In this document: positions 50,923-60,200 of the stretch, one piece after another | Layout of the letters: each line of letters opens with the position of its first letter | Numbering within the stretch: position 1 is the first letter of the stretch | Assembly: GCA_040387735.1 (NCBI GenBank) | Contig: JAZKDE010000138.1 | Span: forward strand, 1 to 64,000 | Length of the DNA stretch: 64,000 nt | Source of the DNA: Arcicella sp040387735 | GTDB lineage: Bacteria > Bacteroidota > Bacteroidia > Cytophagales > Spirosomataceae | Reading direction: 5' to 3' | Position numbers and translations under genes: made by a program | Notes under the pieces: model-generated | The model's database searches: none | The model's input: the letters and a program-made list of their open reading frames with translations, nothing else | What the model was told of the DNA's origin: nothing

Positions 50923-52269
50923 ATGAAACAAGTTCCAATTATTGATTTAGAAACCGCCGCTAAAATGGTAAAAGATGGTGATACATTGCTACAAGGCGGT
51001 TTTGGTATGACAGGAAATCCCGTTCACTTAATGCACGCATTGGCTGAAATTGGCACTAAAAATCTTACTTTCATTGGGAATAATACGGGCGAAGCAGGAC
51101 TTGGCGGTGGTCGTTTATTAAGAAATGGACAACTCAAAAAGATGATTGGTTCATTTTTTACGTCTAATCCAGATGCAGTAAAAGCGGCTCAAAGCGGTGA
51201 AGTTGAATACGAACTTTTACCACAAGGCACACTTGCTGAAGCCATTCGTGCGGGTGGTGCGGGTATTGGTGGTTTTTACACGCCAACCTCGGCAGGTACA
51301 TTAATTGCCAAAGGTCGAGAAACCAAGATTATTGATGGTGAAGAGCAAGTTTTTATCAAAGGAATTCGTGGAAATGTAGCCTTTATACGTGCTTGGAAAG
51401 CCGATACCGCAGGAAATTTACAGTACCGAATGACCGAAAATAATTTCAATAAAGCAATGGCAACCGCCGCCGATTTAGTCATTGCCGAAGTTGAAGAAAT
51501 TGTTCCAGTAGGGGAAATTGCTCCCGAATTTATTCACACGCAAGGCTGTTTTGTGGATTATTTGGTAGAAGCCAAAATCACCCTTGAAGATTTAGGTTCT
51601 TCGGCTTCGGTTTCATCTTCTAAAAAAGTGGATGAAAGTCGGATGAATATGGCAAAACGTGCTTTGCAAGAACTACAAAAAGGCGATGTTGTAAATTTAG
51701 GAATTGGTATTCCGACCTTAGTAGCCGATTTAATTACGGAAGAACACGGTGTGATTTTACACACTGAAAACGGAATGTTAGGCGTTGGTCCAGTACCAAC
51801 CGATGGCGGTGGAGCAATGGATTATCCTGTAAATGCGGGTAAAATTCCAGTAACGGCTTTGAAAGGAAGTAGCTATTTCGATAGTGCAGATTCTTTCGCT
51901 ATGATTCGTGGAAAACACATTGATGTTGCCATTATGGGTGGTTTAGAATGTGACGAATCTGCTAATTTAGCCAATTGGGCAGTACCTAATAAACCACTTT
52001 TGGGCGTTGGTGGAGCAATGGATTTGGCAAAAGGAGCAAAACGTTTAATCATCACCATGACGCATACAAATCCAGATGGTTCTGCTAAAATTGTTCCTAC
52101 TTGCGTATTACCATTGACTGCCGCAGGAGTAGTTGATATGGTCATTACCGATTTAGCCGTTTTTACTTATCCAGAAGGGAAATTGACACTAATTGAGTTA
52201 ATGCCAAATGCTACTTTGGAAGAAGTAAGAGCAAAAACCAGTGCCAATTTTATTGAGAAATTAGGGTAG
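50923..52269 (+). CDS. pcaIJ: fused 3-oxoadipate CoA-transferase (A and B subunits in one chain)
   Basis: A 448-residue protein in which CoA-transferase A (residues 1-~222; GDTLLQGGFGMTGNP, GAGIGGFYTPTSAGT) and B (~240-448; NLGIGIPTLVADLI) are joined by a Ser-rich linker (SSASVSSSKK). The catalytic Glu of the B half is E282 (HTENGMLGVGP). It moves CoA from succinyl-CoA to 3-oxoadipate. Fused forms exist in eukaryotes (SCOT) and some bacteria; the usual Pseudomonas PcaI/PcaJ are separate. Could also accept other 3-oxoacids. Confidence 0.92.
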   Translation: MKQVPIIDLETAAKMVKDGDTLLQGGFGMTGNPVHLMHALAEIGTKNLTFIGNNTGEAGLGGGRLLRNGQLKKMIGSFFTSNPDAVKAAQSGEVEYELLPQGTLAEAIRAGGAGIGGFYTPTSAGTLIAKGRETKIIDGEEQVFIKGIRGNVAFIRAWKADTAGNLQYRMTENNFNKAMATAADLVIAEVEEIVPVGEIAPEFIHTQGCFVDYLVEAKITLEDLGSSASVSSSKKVDESRMNMAKRALQELQKGDVVNLGIGIPTLVADLITEEHGVILHTENGMLGVGPVPTDGGGAMDYPVNAGKIPVTALKGSSYFDSADSFAMIRGKHIDVAIMGGLECDESANLANWAVPNKPLLGVGGAMDLAKGAKRLIITMTHTNPDGSAKIVPTCVLPLTAAGVVDMVITDLAVFTYPEGKLTLIELMPNATLEEVRAKTSANFIEKLG

Positions 52270-52308
52270 GGTGTATTGTAAATTTGGAATAAAAATTAAC
52301 TGTCGACA

Positions 52309-52342
52309 AACTTCCCGAAAGTTCTAAAACTTTCGGGAAGTT
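52309..52342. terminator. strong hairpin between pcaIJ and pcaF
   Basis: AACTTCCCGAAAGTT and AACTTTCGGGAAGTT form a perfect 15-bp stem with a four-base loop. No long T run follows, so read-through to pcaF is probable. Confidence 0.75.
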
Positions 52343-52356
52343 AATACAAGAAACAA

Positions 52357-53565
52357 ATGAACCAGTCATATATCATAGATGCCATCAGAACGCCAATTGG
52401 TAGTTTTGGTGGAAGTTTATCAACCGTCAGAGCTGATGATTTAGCGGCTTTGACCATCAAAGAATTAGTCAAAAGAAACCCGAATATCCCCGTACAAATG
52501 ATTGATGAGGTCATTCTCGGAAATCATAATCAAGCAGGAGAAGACAACCGAAATGTGGCTCGTATGGCAACATTATTGGCAGGTTTGCCATATACTGTTC
52601 CTGCTCAAACGGTCAATCGTCTTTGTGCTTCGGGAATGTCAGCGGTGGTTGATGCGTCTCGAAGTATTCAAGTTGGTGATACCGAAATTATGATTGCGGG
52701 TGGTATGGAACACATGACTCGTAGTCCTTGGGTAATTTCTAAAACGTCAAAACCATTCGGAAATGATGCTCAAATGTTTGATTCCAGCTTCGGATGGCGT
52801 TTTATCAATCCCTTGATGCAAAAAATGTACGGAACGGATGCGATGGGAATGACGGCGGAAAACTTGGTAGAAATGTATAATATCAGCCGAGAAGACCAAG
52901 ATTTATTTGCGTATAATTCACAGCAAAAAGCCGCAAAAGCTCAACAATCAGGCAGGTTTGCCGAAGAAATTATTGGCGTAGAAATTTCTCCGAAAAAAGG
53001 AGAAACTATTGTTTTTGACAAAGATGAATTTGTAAAACCAAGTTCTACGCTCGAAAAATTAGCGACGTTAAAACCTGCTTTCAAAAAAGAAGGAGGTAGC
53101 GTAACCGCAGGAAATGCCGCAGGTCTAAACGACGGTTCAATAGCCATGTTTTTAGCTTCTGAAAATGCCATCAAAACATACAATTTAACACCAAAAGCAA
53201 GAATTGTATCTTCGGCAATCGTGGGAGTAGAGCCAAGAATTATGGGAATTGGTCCTGTTGGTGCATCACAAAAAGCCCTCAAAAAAGCAGGATTAACCCT
53301 TGATGATATGGACGTTATTGAGTTTAACGAAGCCTTTGCTGCTCAGTGTTTAGCCGTTACTCGCAACTTAGGCATTGCCGATAACGACCCAAGAGTAAAT
53401 CCAAACGGAGGTGCAATTGCTTTGGGACATCCCCTCGGAATGTCGGGAACTCGCATCATCCAAACCGCAAGCATTGAATTGCAAAAACAAAGCAAAAAAT
53501 ACGCATTAATTTCCATGTGTATTGGTGTAGGAATGGGGTATGCCGTGATTATTGAAAGAGTTTAA
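52357..53565 (+). CDS. pcaF: 3-oxoadipyl-CoA thiolase
   Basis: A 402-residue thiolase. Nucleophile Cys in NRLCASGMSAV, His in GGAIALGHPLGMSGTR and second Cys in MCIGVGMGY are all present. Opening AIRTPIGSFGGSLS matches PcaF/PaaJ. It splits 3-oxoadipyl-CoA to succinyl-CoA and acetyl-CoA, the last step of the beta-ketoadipate pathway. It may also serve as the thiolase for 3-oxo-aryl-propionyl-CoA from the hydroxycinnamate genes, which have no thiolase of their own in the window. Confidence 0.95.
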   Translation: MNQSYIIDAIRTPIGSFGGSLSTVRADDLAALTIKELVKRNPNIPVQMIDEVILGNHNQAGEDNRNVARMATLLAGLPYTVPAQTVNRLCASGMSAVVDASRSIQVGDTEIMIAGGMEHMTRSPWVISKTSKPFGNDAQMFDSSFGWRFINPLMQKMYGTDAMGMTAENLVEMYNISREDQDLFAYNSQQKAAKAQQSGRFAEEIIGVEISPKKGETIVFDKDEFVKPSSTLEKLATLKPAFKKEGGSVTAGNAAGLNDGSIAMFLASENAIKTYNLTPKARIVSSAIVGVEPRIMGIGPVGASQKALKKAGLTLDDMDVIEFNEAFAAQCLAVTRNLGIADNDPRVNPNGGAIALGHPLGMSGTRIIQTASIELQKQSKKYALISMCIGVGMGYAVIIERV

Positions 53566-53670
53566 ATCATTAAATAAATTTATTTTTAATTGTATTACGG
53601 AGATATAAATTCTTTAAGTATTTGAATTTAAGATAATTGTGTCTTCGTAGTGTAATTAAATTAAAACAAA

Positions 53671-53698
53671 AAACGCCATAAAAATCTTTATGGCGTTT
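53671..53698. terminator. bidirectional terminator after pcaF
   Basis: AAACGCCATAAA pairs with TTTATGGCGTTT, flanked by A and T runs, between the convergent pcaF and barrel genes. Confidence 0.85.
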
Positions 53699-53730
53699 CT
53701 AAACACTTAAACTCTATATTATTAAAATCT

Positions 53731-54408
53731 TTACTTTCTTCTTTTACCAAATTGATACGATAAACCTACTCTTAAAGCTAATCCTCCGTTAGAGGAAGCA
53801 TTATTGAATGGCAATTGATAAGAGGTTTCTGCCGTAGCAATTATCTTTTTAGCAAGCACATAATTAACACCTGTTCTGGCAAAAGCAAAACCTTGAACAC
53901 CTCGTTCTCTGTTATTATCATCGTCAAGAAATTGTCCAAATGGTCTATTATCTCCAAAACGGCGATTCCCAAATCCATTTCCACCAACTCCACCGCCTAA
54001 ACCAACGTAAGGTTGTAAACGTCGGCTCTTGAATGGCATCCAATTGACTCCTAAAGATGCTTGATTTCTGGTAAAAGTTGAACTACGAATACCATTTCCC
54101 TGAACTTCCCCAACCAATGAGAGACGATTTGTAAAACCATACTCTACTCGTAATCCCATTGTTCCTCCACCATTATCTCCAGTACTATTATCGAAAGAGA
54201 TAAGTCCTCCACCCATTACTCCCAATCTCAAGAAGGCTGGTTTTAGTAAATTGAAGCTGCTTTTCTTCTTGGTAGAATCTTTAGAGATTTTTTTTTCTAA
54301 TACAGAACCAAAAATAGGTTCCGATTTAATTTCCTGTGCTTGAGAATTTGCAATTACAGTGAACAATATAAGACCAGTCAAGGTCTTTTTGAGACTTGAA
54401 ATATTCAT
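53731..54408 (-). CDS. outer-membrane beta-barrel protein
   Basis: A 225-residue exported protein with signal peptide (residues 1-24, ending NSQA). The mature part alternates polar and hydrophobic strands (LRLGVMGGGLIS, LRVEYGFTNRLSLVGEVQG, RTGVNYVLAKK, LALRVGLSYQFGK), the pattern of a small OmpA/OprF-like barrel, with a loop rich in Gly/Arg/Phe (FGNRRFGDNRPFG). It is the last gene of the sigma-anchor-barrel operon. No ligand known. Confidence 0.82.
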   Translation of the reverse strand: MNISSLKKTLTGLILFTVIANSQAQEIKSEPIFGSVLEKKISKDSTKKKSSFNLLKPAFLRLGVMGGGLISFDNSTGDNGGGTMGLRVEYGFTNRLSLVGEVQGNGIRSSTFTRNQASLGVNWMPFKSRRLQPYVGLGGGVGGNGFGNRRFGDNRPFGQFLDDDNNRERGVQGFAFARTGVNYVLAKKIIATAETSYQLPFNNASSNGGLALRVGLSYQFGKRRK

Positions 54409-54447
54409 CTTGTTGATATGATGGTTAATGATTAGATATTTTTTAAA

Positions 54448-55650
54448 TTAGTTGCCAAACCGATAACTTACACCCACACGACCTCCCAGAATCAATGGAG
54501 TGTCAAATAAATCAGTATTGTTCAACTGCGACTGTAAATACGCTTCGGCATTCATTGCCAAACGATTCGTTAGGAAAATATTAGCTCCTGCGTTTATTCC
54601 GAACATTTGTATAGTTGCTGCTCTGGAAATAATAGGTTTACTTTGATCTTCATAATGATAATAAATGTCATCATTATTATGTATTTGAATTGCCCAGTTT
54701 GCCCCAAAGTATGGCTTGAATTTTTCGCTAAACAAAAGGTTATAACGTAAACCTAAACCAACTTTATAAGACGACGATTTACGAACTTCAACCCTATCTA
54801 ATTGAGGAATCGTTCCATTTGGTCTTGGCGTAGGTGGTGTACCCATTAACTGTTCAAAGCGTTCTCTCTTGTTAATATCAAATTTTTTGTTGTCAAAAAA
54901 CAAGTTACTTTGTTGTAAATCAAGGACAACTCCCCAACGTTCTTGGCCTTTGCTATTGTGATAGCCAAATACTGTTCTCAGACCAATTTCATTACCACCA
55001 CTATTTTCAAAGTCATCACCAAGAGGTTTTTGAATTCCTCCTACCAAACCAATACTCACCGATTTCGGAATTAACGAAAAATGATTTTCTGTAATTGATG
55101 AATCTTCTGGGAAAGCCTCACCTTTATATTTAGAAAAATCATTAGAAATTTTTATGTTTGAAGCACTCAGTACAGGTTCTTTTCCCGATAATTTATGAAT
55201 TCCAACATATTTTTCTCTTTCTGTGATTATTTGGTTCTCAGTAGAGTTTTCTCCATATTTTTCGTAGTATATATTGTCTTGGTTATTTGATAAGTTATTT
55301 GAAAAGGGTACTCTTACTATTTGTTTTACTATTACCTGGCGATAAACTGTATCGTGCAGAAAAACTTTTTGTGGGCTAATCTCAGGCTGTACTTTAATTT
55401 TCTGATACGCACTCACTAATCTATTTTCCAAAGTTTTTACTTGCTCTCTTGTCCGATTCAATTGATAGTAAAGTATGCTTGAAACCGTGAGCATTATGCC
55501 ACCCACAGCGGGTAACGCCCACATGAGTCTTGTCAACTGACGTTTTAAGTCATGTCGCTCTAATTGTCCTTCCAAGGCTCGCCAGTCATTACCAGCGAAA
55601 TTTGGGAGTTTTGAACTATATAAATTGTCAAAATCTTCTTGCTCTTCCAT
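54448..55650 (-). CDS. anti-sigma-like membrane anchor joined to an outer-membrane beta-barrel
   Basis: A 400-residue protein in the place where an anti-sigma factor is expected, directly after an ECF sigma gene. Residues 1-42 are a short cytosolic segment (DNLYSSKLPNFAGNDWRALE) with no classical zinc-type anti-sigma motif. Residues ~43-62 are a transmembrane helix. Residues ~65-90 are a coiled coil (REQVKTLENRLVSAYQKI), and residues ~100-190 a polar linker. Residues ~195-400 are a beta-barrel ending GVSYRFGN with a near-terminal Phe, as in outer-membrane proteins. If real, the chain spans both membranes. What activates it is unknown. Confidence 0.75.
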   Translation of the reverse strand: MEEQEDFDNLYSSKLPNFAGNDWRALEGQLERHDLKRQLTRLMWALPAVGGIMLTVSSILYYQLNRTREQVKTLENRLVSAYQKIKVQPEISPQKVFLHDTVYRQVIVKQIVRVPFSNNLSNNQDNIYYEKYGENSTENQIITEREKYVGIHKLSGKEPVLSASNIKISNDFSKYKGEAFPEDSSITENHFSLIPKSVSIGLVGGIQKPLGDDFENSGGNEIGLRTVFGYHNSKGQERWGVVLDLQQSNLFFDNKKFDINKRERFEQLMGTPPTPRPNGTIPQLDRVEVRKSSSYKVGLGLRYNLLFSEKFKPYFGANWAIQIHNNDDIYYHYEDQSKPIISRAATIQMFGINAGANIFLTNRLAMNAEAYLQSQLNNTDLFDTPLILGGRVGVSYRFGN

Positions 55651-55765
55651 ATTTTTAAGAGATATTGAAAAATTCTCTACGATTAAAAAGGGGTTAAGAA
55701 TTACTGAAAAATATTAGATTTTATCTAAACCAAATATCTAAAACCAACCGACTTATGAATATATT

Positions 55766-56302
55766 TTACCGTTCACTAAACAGTATTAATTCTTGCAATT
55801 TTTTCCTCGCCTTGTGTAAGTTTGACAAAGAGGTACCAACGGTAATATTCAACATTTCTGCAATTTCCTTATGTTCATATCCCTCAATAACGTGAAGGTT
55901 AAAAACCGTTCTATACGCTGGCGATAGCTGTTGAATAAGATGCCCAATTTCTTCCACTGAAAATTTACCGAATAAATCCAACTCAAATCCAACGTCATGG
56001 GCTTCCATTAACTCCGCCGTCGGAACGTTTTGGTGAGATTTTCTGAGATGATTGATACACGTATTAATTAGAATACGTTTAAACCAACTCACAAAAGGGT
56101 ACTCGGGTTTATATTGGTCAATATTTGTAAAAACCTTCATAAAACCATCATTTAATAATTCACGAGATGTATCAATATCAGCTACGTATCGTAAACATAC
56201 CGACAAGCCAAAGCGATAAAAGCTTTCATAAAGCTCTCGCTGGGCATTTCGGTCGTTCTTACGACATTTTTTTAGAGTTTGTATTAATTGTTCGGTTCCC
56301 AT
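55766..56302 (-). CDS. RNA polymerase ECF-type sigma factor
   Basis: A 178-residue sigma-70 family protein with region 2 (QRELYESFYRFGLSVCLRYV, then LLNDGFMKVFTNIDQY and FVSWFKRILINTCINHLRK) and region 4 (SPAYRTVFNLHVIEGYEHKE, IAEMLNITVGTSLSNLHKAR). It is the first gene of a three-gene minus-strand operon with the anchored barrel and the free barrel. Typical of Bacteroidota envelope-stress or uptake signalling. It is divergent from the giant adhesin across ~1 kb; control of either is possible. Confidence 0.95.
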   Translation of the reverse strand: MGTEQLIQTLKKCRKNDRNAQRELYESFYRFGLSVCLRYVADIDTSRELLNDGFMKVFTNIDQYKPEYPFVSWFKRILINTCINHLRKSHQNVPTAELMEAHDVGFELDLFGKFSVEEIGHLIQQLSPAYRTVFNLHVIEGYEHKEIAEMLNITVGTSLSNLHKARKKLQELILFSER

Positions 56303-57293
56303 CTGTATAAGATTACATGAATAATACTTTGGCTATTGCCTTCTAATGAGAAAATTTTAAAAAAAATATATGAATTGATTCATGATTCTCCATTTTGAGA
56401 TTTTTGAAAGGAATTTGGTATTTATTCCCTTTTCGGAATGTTAATTTTAATAAGAGGTAATTGATGACTAAGGTGTTGATTATTAGTAAGTTACTTCGGT
56501 AGTTACTTGTAGGTGTACCCGTTTTCTTGACGATACACTTTCTTTGTTCGTACTAAGGTTGCAAATAAACGATTCTCAAGGGACTCCGAATGAACTAAAA
56601 TATATAAATTTTAGGAAAATAAATAACCTATCGTGATACTTATACTTAAAGTTGATTTTAATATCCGATTTTTAATATTTTACAAAAATTAAATTTTAAA
56701 ATTTGTAACTACAAAATAATATTCTTTATATTTGCAAGTGAAAGCATACAACTGTTAAGGAAAGCCTTCGCTCGCAAATAAAATTTATAACTTTTCGTAA
56801 TTTTCCTTCCTTTACCTTAAAAGGTATCCTGTTCTGGCTATGTCCAATATTTTGGATTTAATTCAGCAATTTTCCTTTTTATTTTATTGATTATTCAGAT
56901 TGTTATACAACTCTGCTGGGATTTTTTTGGCATAATTTTCGCTAAACTGGCATGGTTTACATTTAAGACTTTTCAAAGCTGAAATTTGGTTTAAGTCGGT
57001 ATTACTGTTATTTTTAAACTACCTTGTTATTATAAGGAGAATGCAATTTAATAGGTTAGTTATCAGTGTTTTAGCGTATAAAAAAGATTTAATTATTGTA
57101 ATCCCAGAAAGGGTATTTCTTTTTGGCACAGTTTTGGAGGATTATTTAGAAAATCACTGTCTAAACTGCTTTGAGCCGATTATGTCTTTCTTGCTATCTA
57201 AATACTAAAAAAGTATTTTTAATAGCTTTTGAGACCGTATTAAAGCCTAAAGCAACAATACGTTTAGCGTAAAATTTATTAACTAAGCAACAG
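56303..57293. other. 991-bp spacer/leader before the giant adhesin
   Basis: Holds the promoter at 56702-56734 and then a leader of ~550 bases to the adhesin ATG. No protein frame is supported. An early stop (TAA 57270) shortly before 57294 fixes the first possible start. Function of the long leader unknown. Confidence 0.6.
56702..56734 (+). promoter_or_regulatory. Bacteroidota-type promoter for the adhesin
   Basis: TTTG at 56702-56705 and TATATTTG at 56727-56734 are separated by 21 bp, an excellent match to the -33 TTTG / -7 TAnnTTTG consensus. Confidence 0.72.
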
Positions 57294-60200
57294 ATGGAAG
57301 GAACTTCTACGTTCACTGATGGTGCAAGCAACCAAACGAACCTTACTATTTCATCAGAACCAGTAGTAAAAAGAGCCGTTTTTCTTTTCGCAAAAGGTCT
57401 ATTAAAGAAAGTCAAAAAACTATTTATTCAGGAAGAAAATCTTGAATTTATAGTCGATTCTGCATTTATTGATTCGTCGGTAGATATTGAACATCAGCTA
57501 AATACAACTGTAAATACGGTTGTTGAAGCGGCTATTCCTGTTGTTGTGGTTAAAGAAAAATCACAAATTTCGCATATACATTATCAATTAAACATACAGC
57601 AAATGAATCTTTTTACTTACCTGAGACGAGCGATTACGAGTAGTGAGGAGTCGCTTAGTGGGCAGTTCTTGGAGCAATTTAAGAGCTTTCTATCGGTAAT
57701 AGTCGGTACCGCCCCCGATAAAAATGCCCCTCTTGGCTCTGTCAAGCGGGATTTTGGCATTTTATCATATTTGGGTGGTTTACAACTACTCAGTGGTAAC
57801 GAGTTTTTTAACCGACGGAGTTTACGTTCGTGGGCGAGTGTGATGTTTCTGACGTTATTTACGGCGTTTGGAGCATTGGCTCAATCTCAATCTGCAGCTC
57901 TGTCAGCCCTCACTGATTTGGCGGTTAAGAAGACAATTAATACACAAAACCCTGTTTTGGGTCAAGATGTAACTTACACTATTAAGGTAATAAACGAAAG
58001 TGCTGTTAAGGCTACTGGGGTTGAACTTACTGATGTTTTGCCCGCTGGAGTTACCCTCAAGTCGGTAAATGTTAATGGTGTTGGTTCTTCTACTAACTCT
58101 ACCACTGCTGGAGTAACGACGGTTATATGGAATGTTGGTGAAGTTGCTGCTTCTCCTACTGAACTAACGATGACGATTGTTGCTACTGTTACAAGTCGAG
58201 GTTTGTGGTTTAATATTGCTGAAATTACTAAGGAGAATGAACAGGATAAAGATTCTTATCCAAATAATCATGATATAAATGAGGACGACCAAGACGCTGT
58301 ATGTTTATCGGTCGCTGAGTATTTTTATAAAGGAGATGAATTTAAAATTGGATTACCTACGGGTTATACCAATATTAATTGGACAGTAAAAATTGGAACC
58401 GGTGCTGCTACTGCAATTACAGCAACTACTCCTGGTGTATCACTTAATAGTAATAAAGATACCTTAACTGTTTCTAATATTACAGCTTACACTGAATTTG
58501 CATTTACGGCAACTAATAAGAACTGTCCAGCCACGGGATGTTGTCCAGCTAAATTTATTTACGGACCAATTGGCTCAATTGGAGATTATGTTTTCAACGA
58601 TGTTAATAAAGATGGTATTCAAAATACTGGCGATACGCCAGTATCAGGTGTAAAAGTAATTTTATATAAGGCAGATGGAGTAACGAAATTAGATTCGACT
58701 ATCACAGATGCCAATGGTAAATATTTATTTGACTCATTATTCACAGACAATTATAAGGTAAAATTTATACTTCCTACTGGTTCAACATTTACCACTTCAA
58801 AAGTTAGCACAGGTACAGATGTAACTGATAGTGACGCAGGTACTGATGGGTTTTCTGCGGTTATTCCTATTGACGTTGAAGGAACAGGTAAAGCCAAAGA
58901 TAATTTAGATGTTGATGCCGGTTTAATTGGTAATTTAGGTTCAATTGGAGATTTTGTTTGGCGTGATGATAATTCAAACGGCATTCAAGATTTAGGAGAA
59001 CCAGGAATTGCAGGCGTAGTTGTTAACTTATATAAAGGCACAACTTTTCAAACGTCAATTACTACTGATGCAAACGGTAAATATACTTTCGGGAATTTAA
59101 CTTCGGGAGCATACCAAGTAGAATTTGTATCACCAGCACAAAGCAAATTCACGAAAGCAAATCAAGGAACCGATGACACTAAAGACAGTGATGTTGGAGC
59201 GAATGGAAAAAGTCAAATTATTAATATTGACGTAACCAAATTAGCTACTGACACCCTTCGTAATAACCCACAAATTGATGCGGGTATTATTCCATTGGGT
59301 TCTATTGGAGATTATGTTTTCAATGACAATAACGGAAATGGTATTCAAGATGGTGGAGATACACCTTTAGCAGGCATTAAGGTTACTTTAACAGATAAAA
59401 ATGGTAACGTTATTACTACATCGACTACTGACGGCTCAGGAAAATATGAGTTTATTGTAGTAGCAGGTCAATACATTGTAGTATTTGATAAACCAACTGG
59501 TTCAACATTCTCTCCAACAGGAGCGGGTACAGCTTCTACGGATTCAGATGCAGGGACGGATGGAAAATCAGGCATTATCACTATTGATACAACCAAACCA
59601 ATTGGTGATCCAGCACGTAATAATCCTACGGTTGATGCAGGTTTAATACCAAATAAAGGAACAATTGGAGATTTTGTTTGGACAGATGCTAATGGCAACA
59701 ACAAACAAGATGTTGGCGAAACAGGTGTGTCAGGTGTAACCGTTGAATTATACGACGGAACAGGCACAACAAAATTACAGACAACAACTACTGGTGCTAA
59801 TGGTCAATATTTATTTAGTGGCTTAGAATCAGGTGCTTATAAAGTGAAATTTATTTTACCTTCTGGTAAGACATTCGTAACACCAAATACTGGAACTTCT
59901 ACTGAAGATTCAGATGCAGGTATTGGTGGCTTCTCAGGAGTAATTAATATAGATGTAACAAAACCACTTGGAGATGTTGGTCGTAATAATTTGACAATTG
60001 ATGCAGGTATCAAAGCTGACTGTAATATTAATCCTGGAACTTTGGCAACAACAACGCCTAATTTCTGCCTACCAACAGGAGGTTCAGTCGTATTGACTGC
60101 CACAACAGCAACATCACCAACTGTACCAACAGGATACTCGGTAAAATATGTATTAACACAAGGAGTAAATTTAGTAATTCAGCAAATAGCGAATACGCCA

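Noticed and set aside
57194..57415. Minus-strand frame opposite the adhesin start
   Set aside because: It is antisense to the adhesin's N-terminal coding region and lacks domain character.
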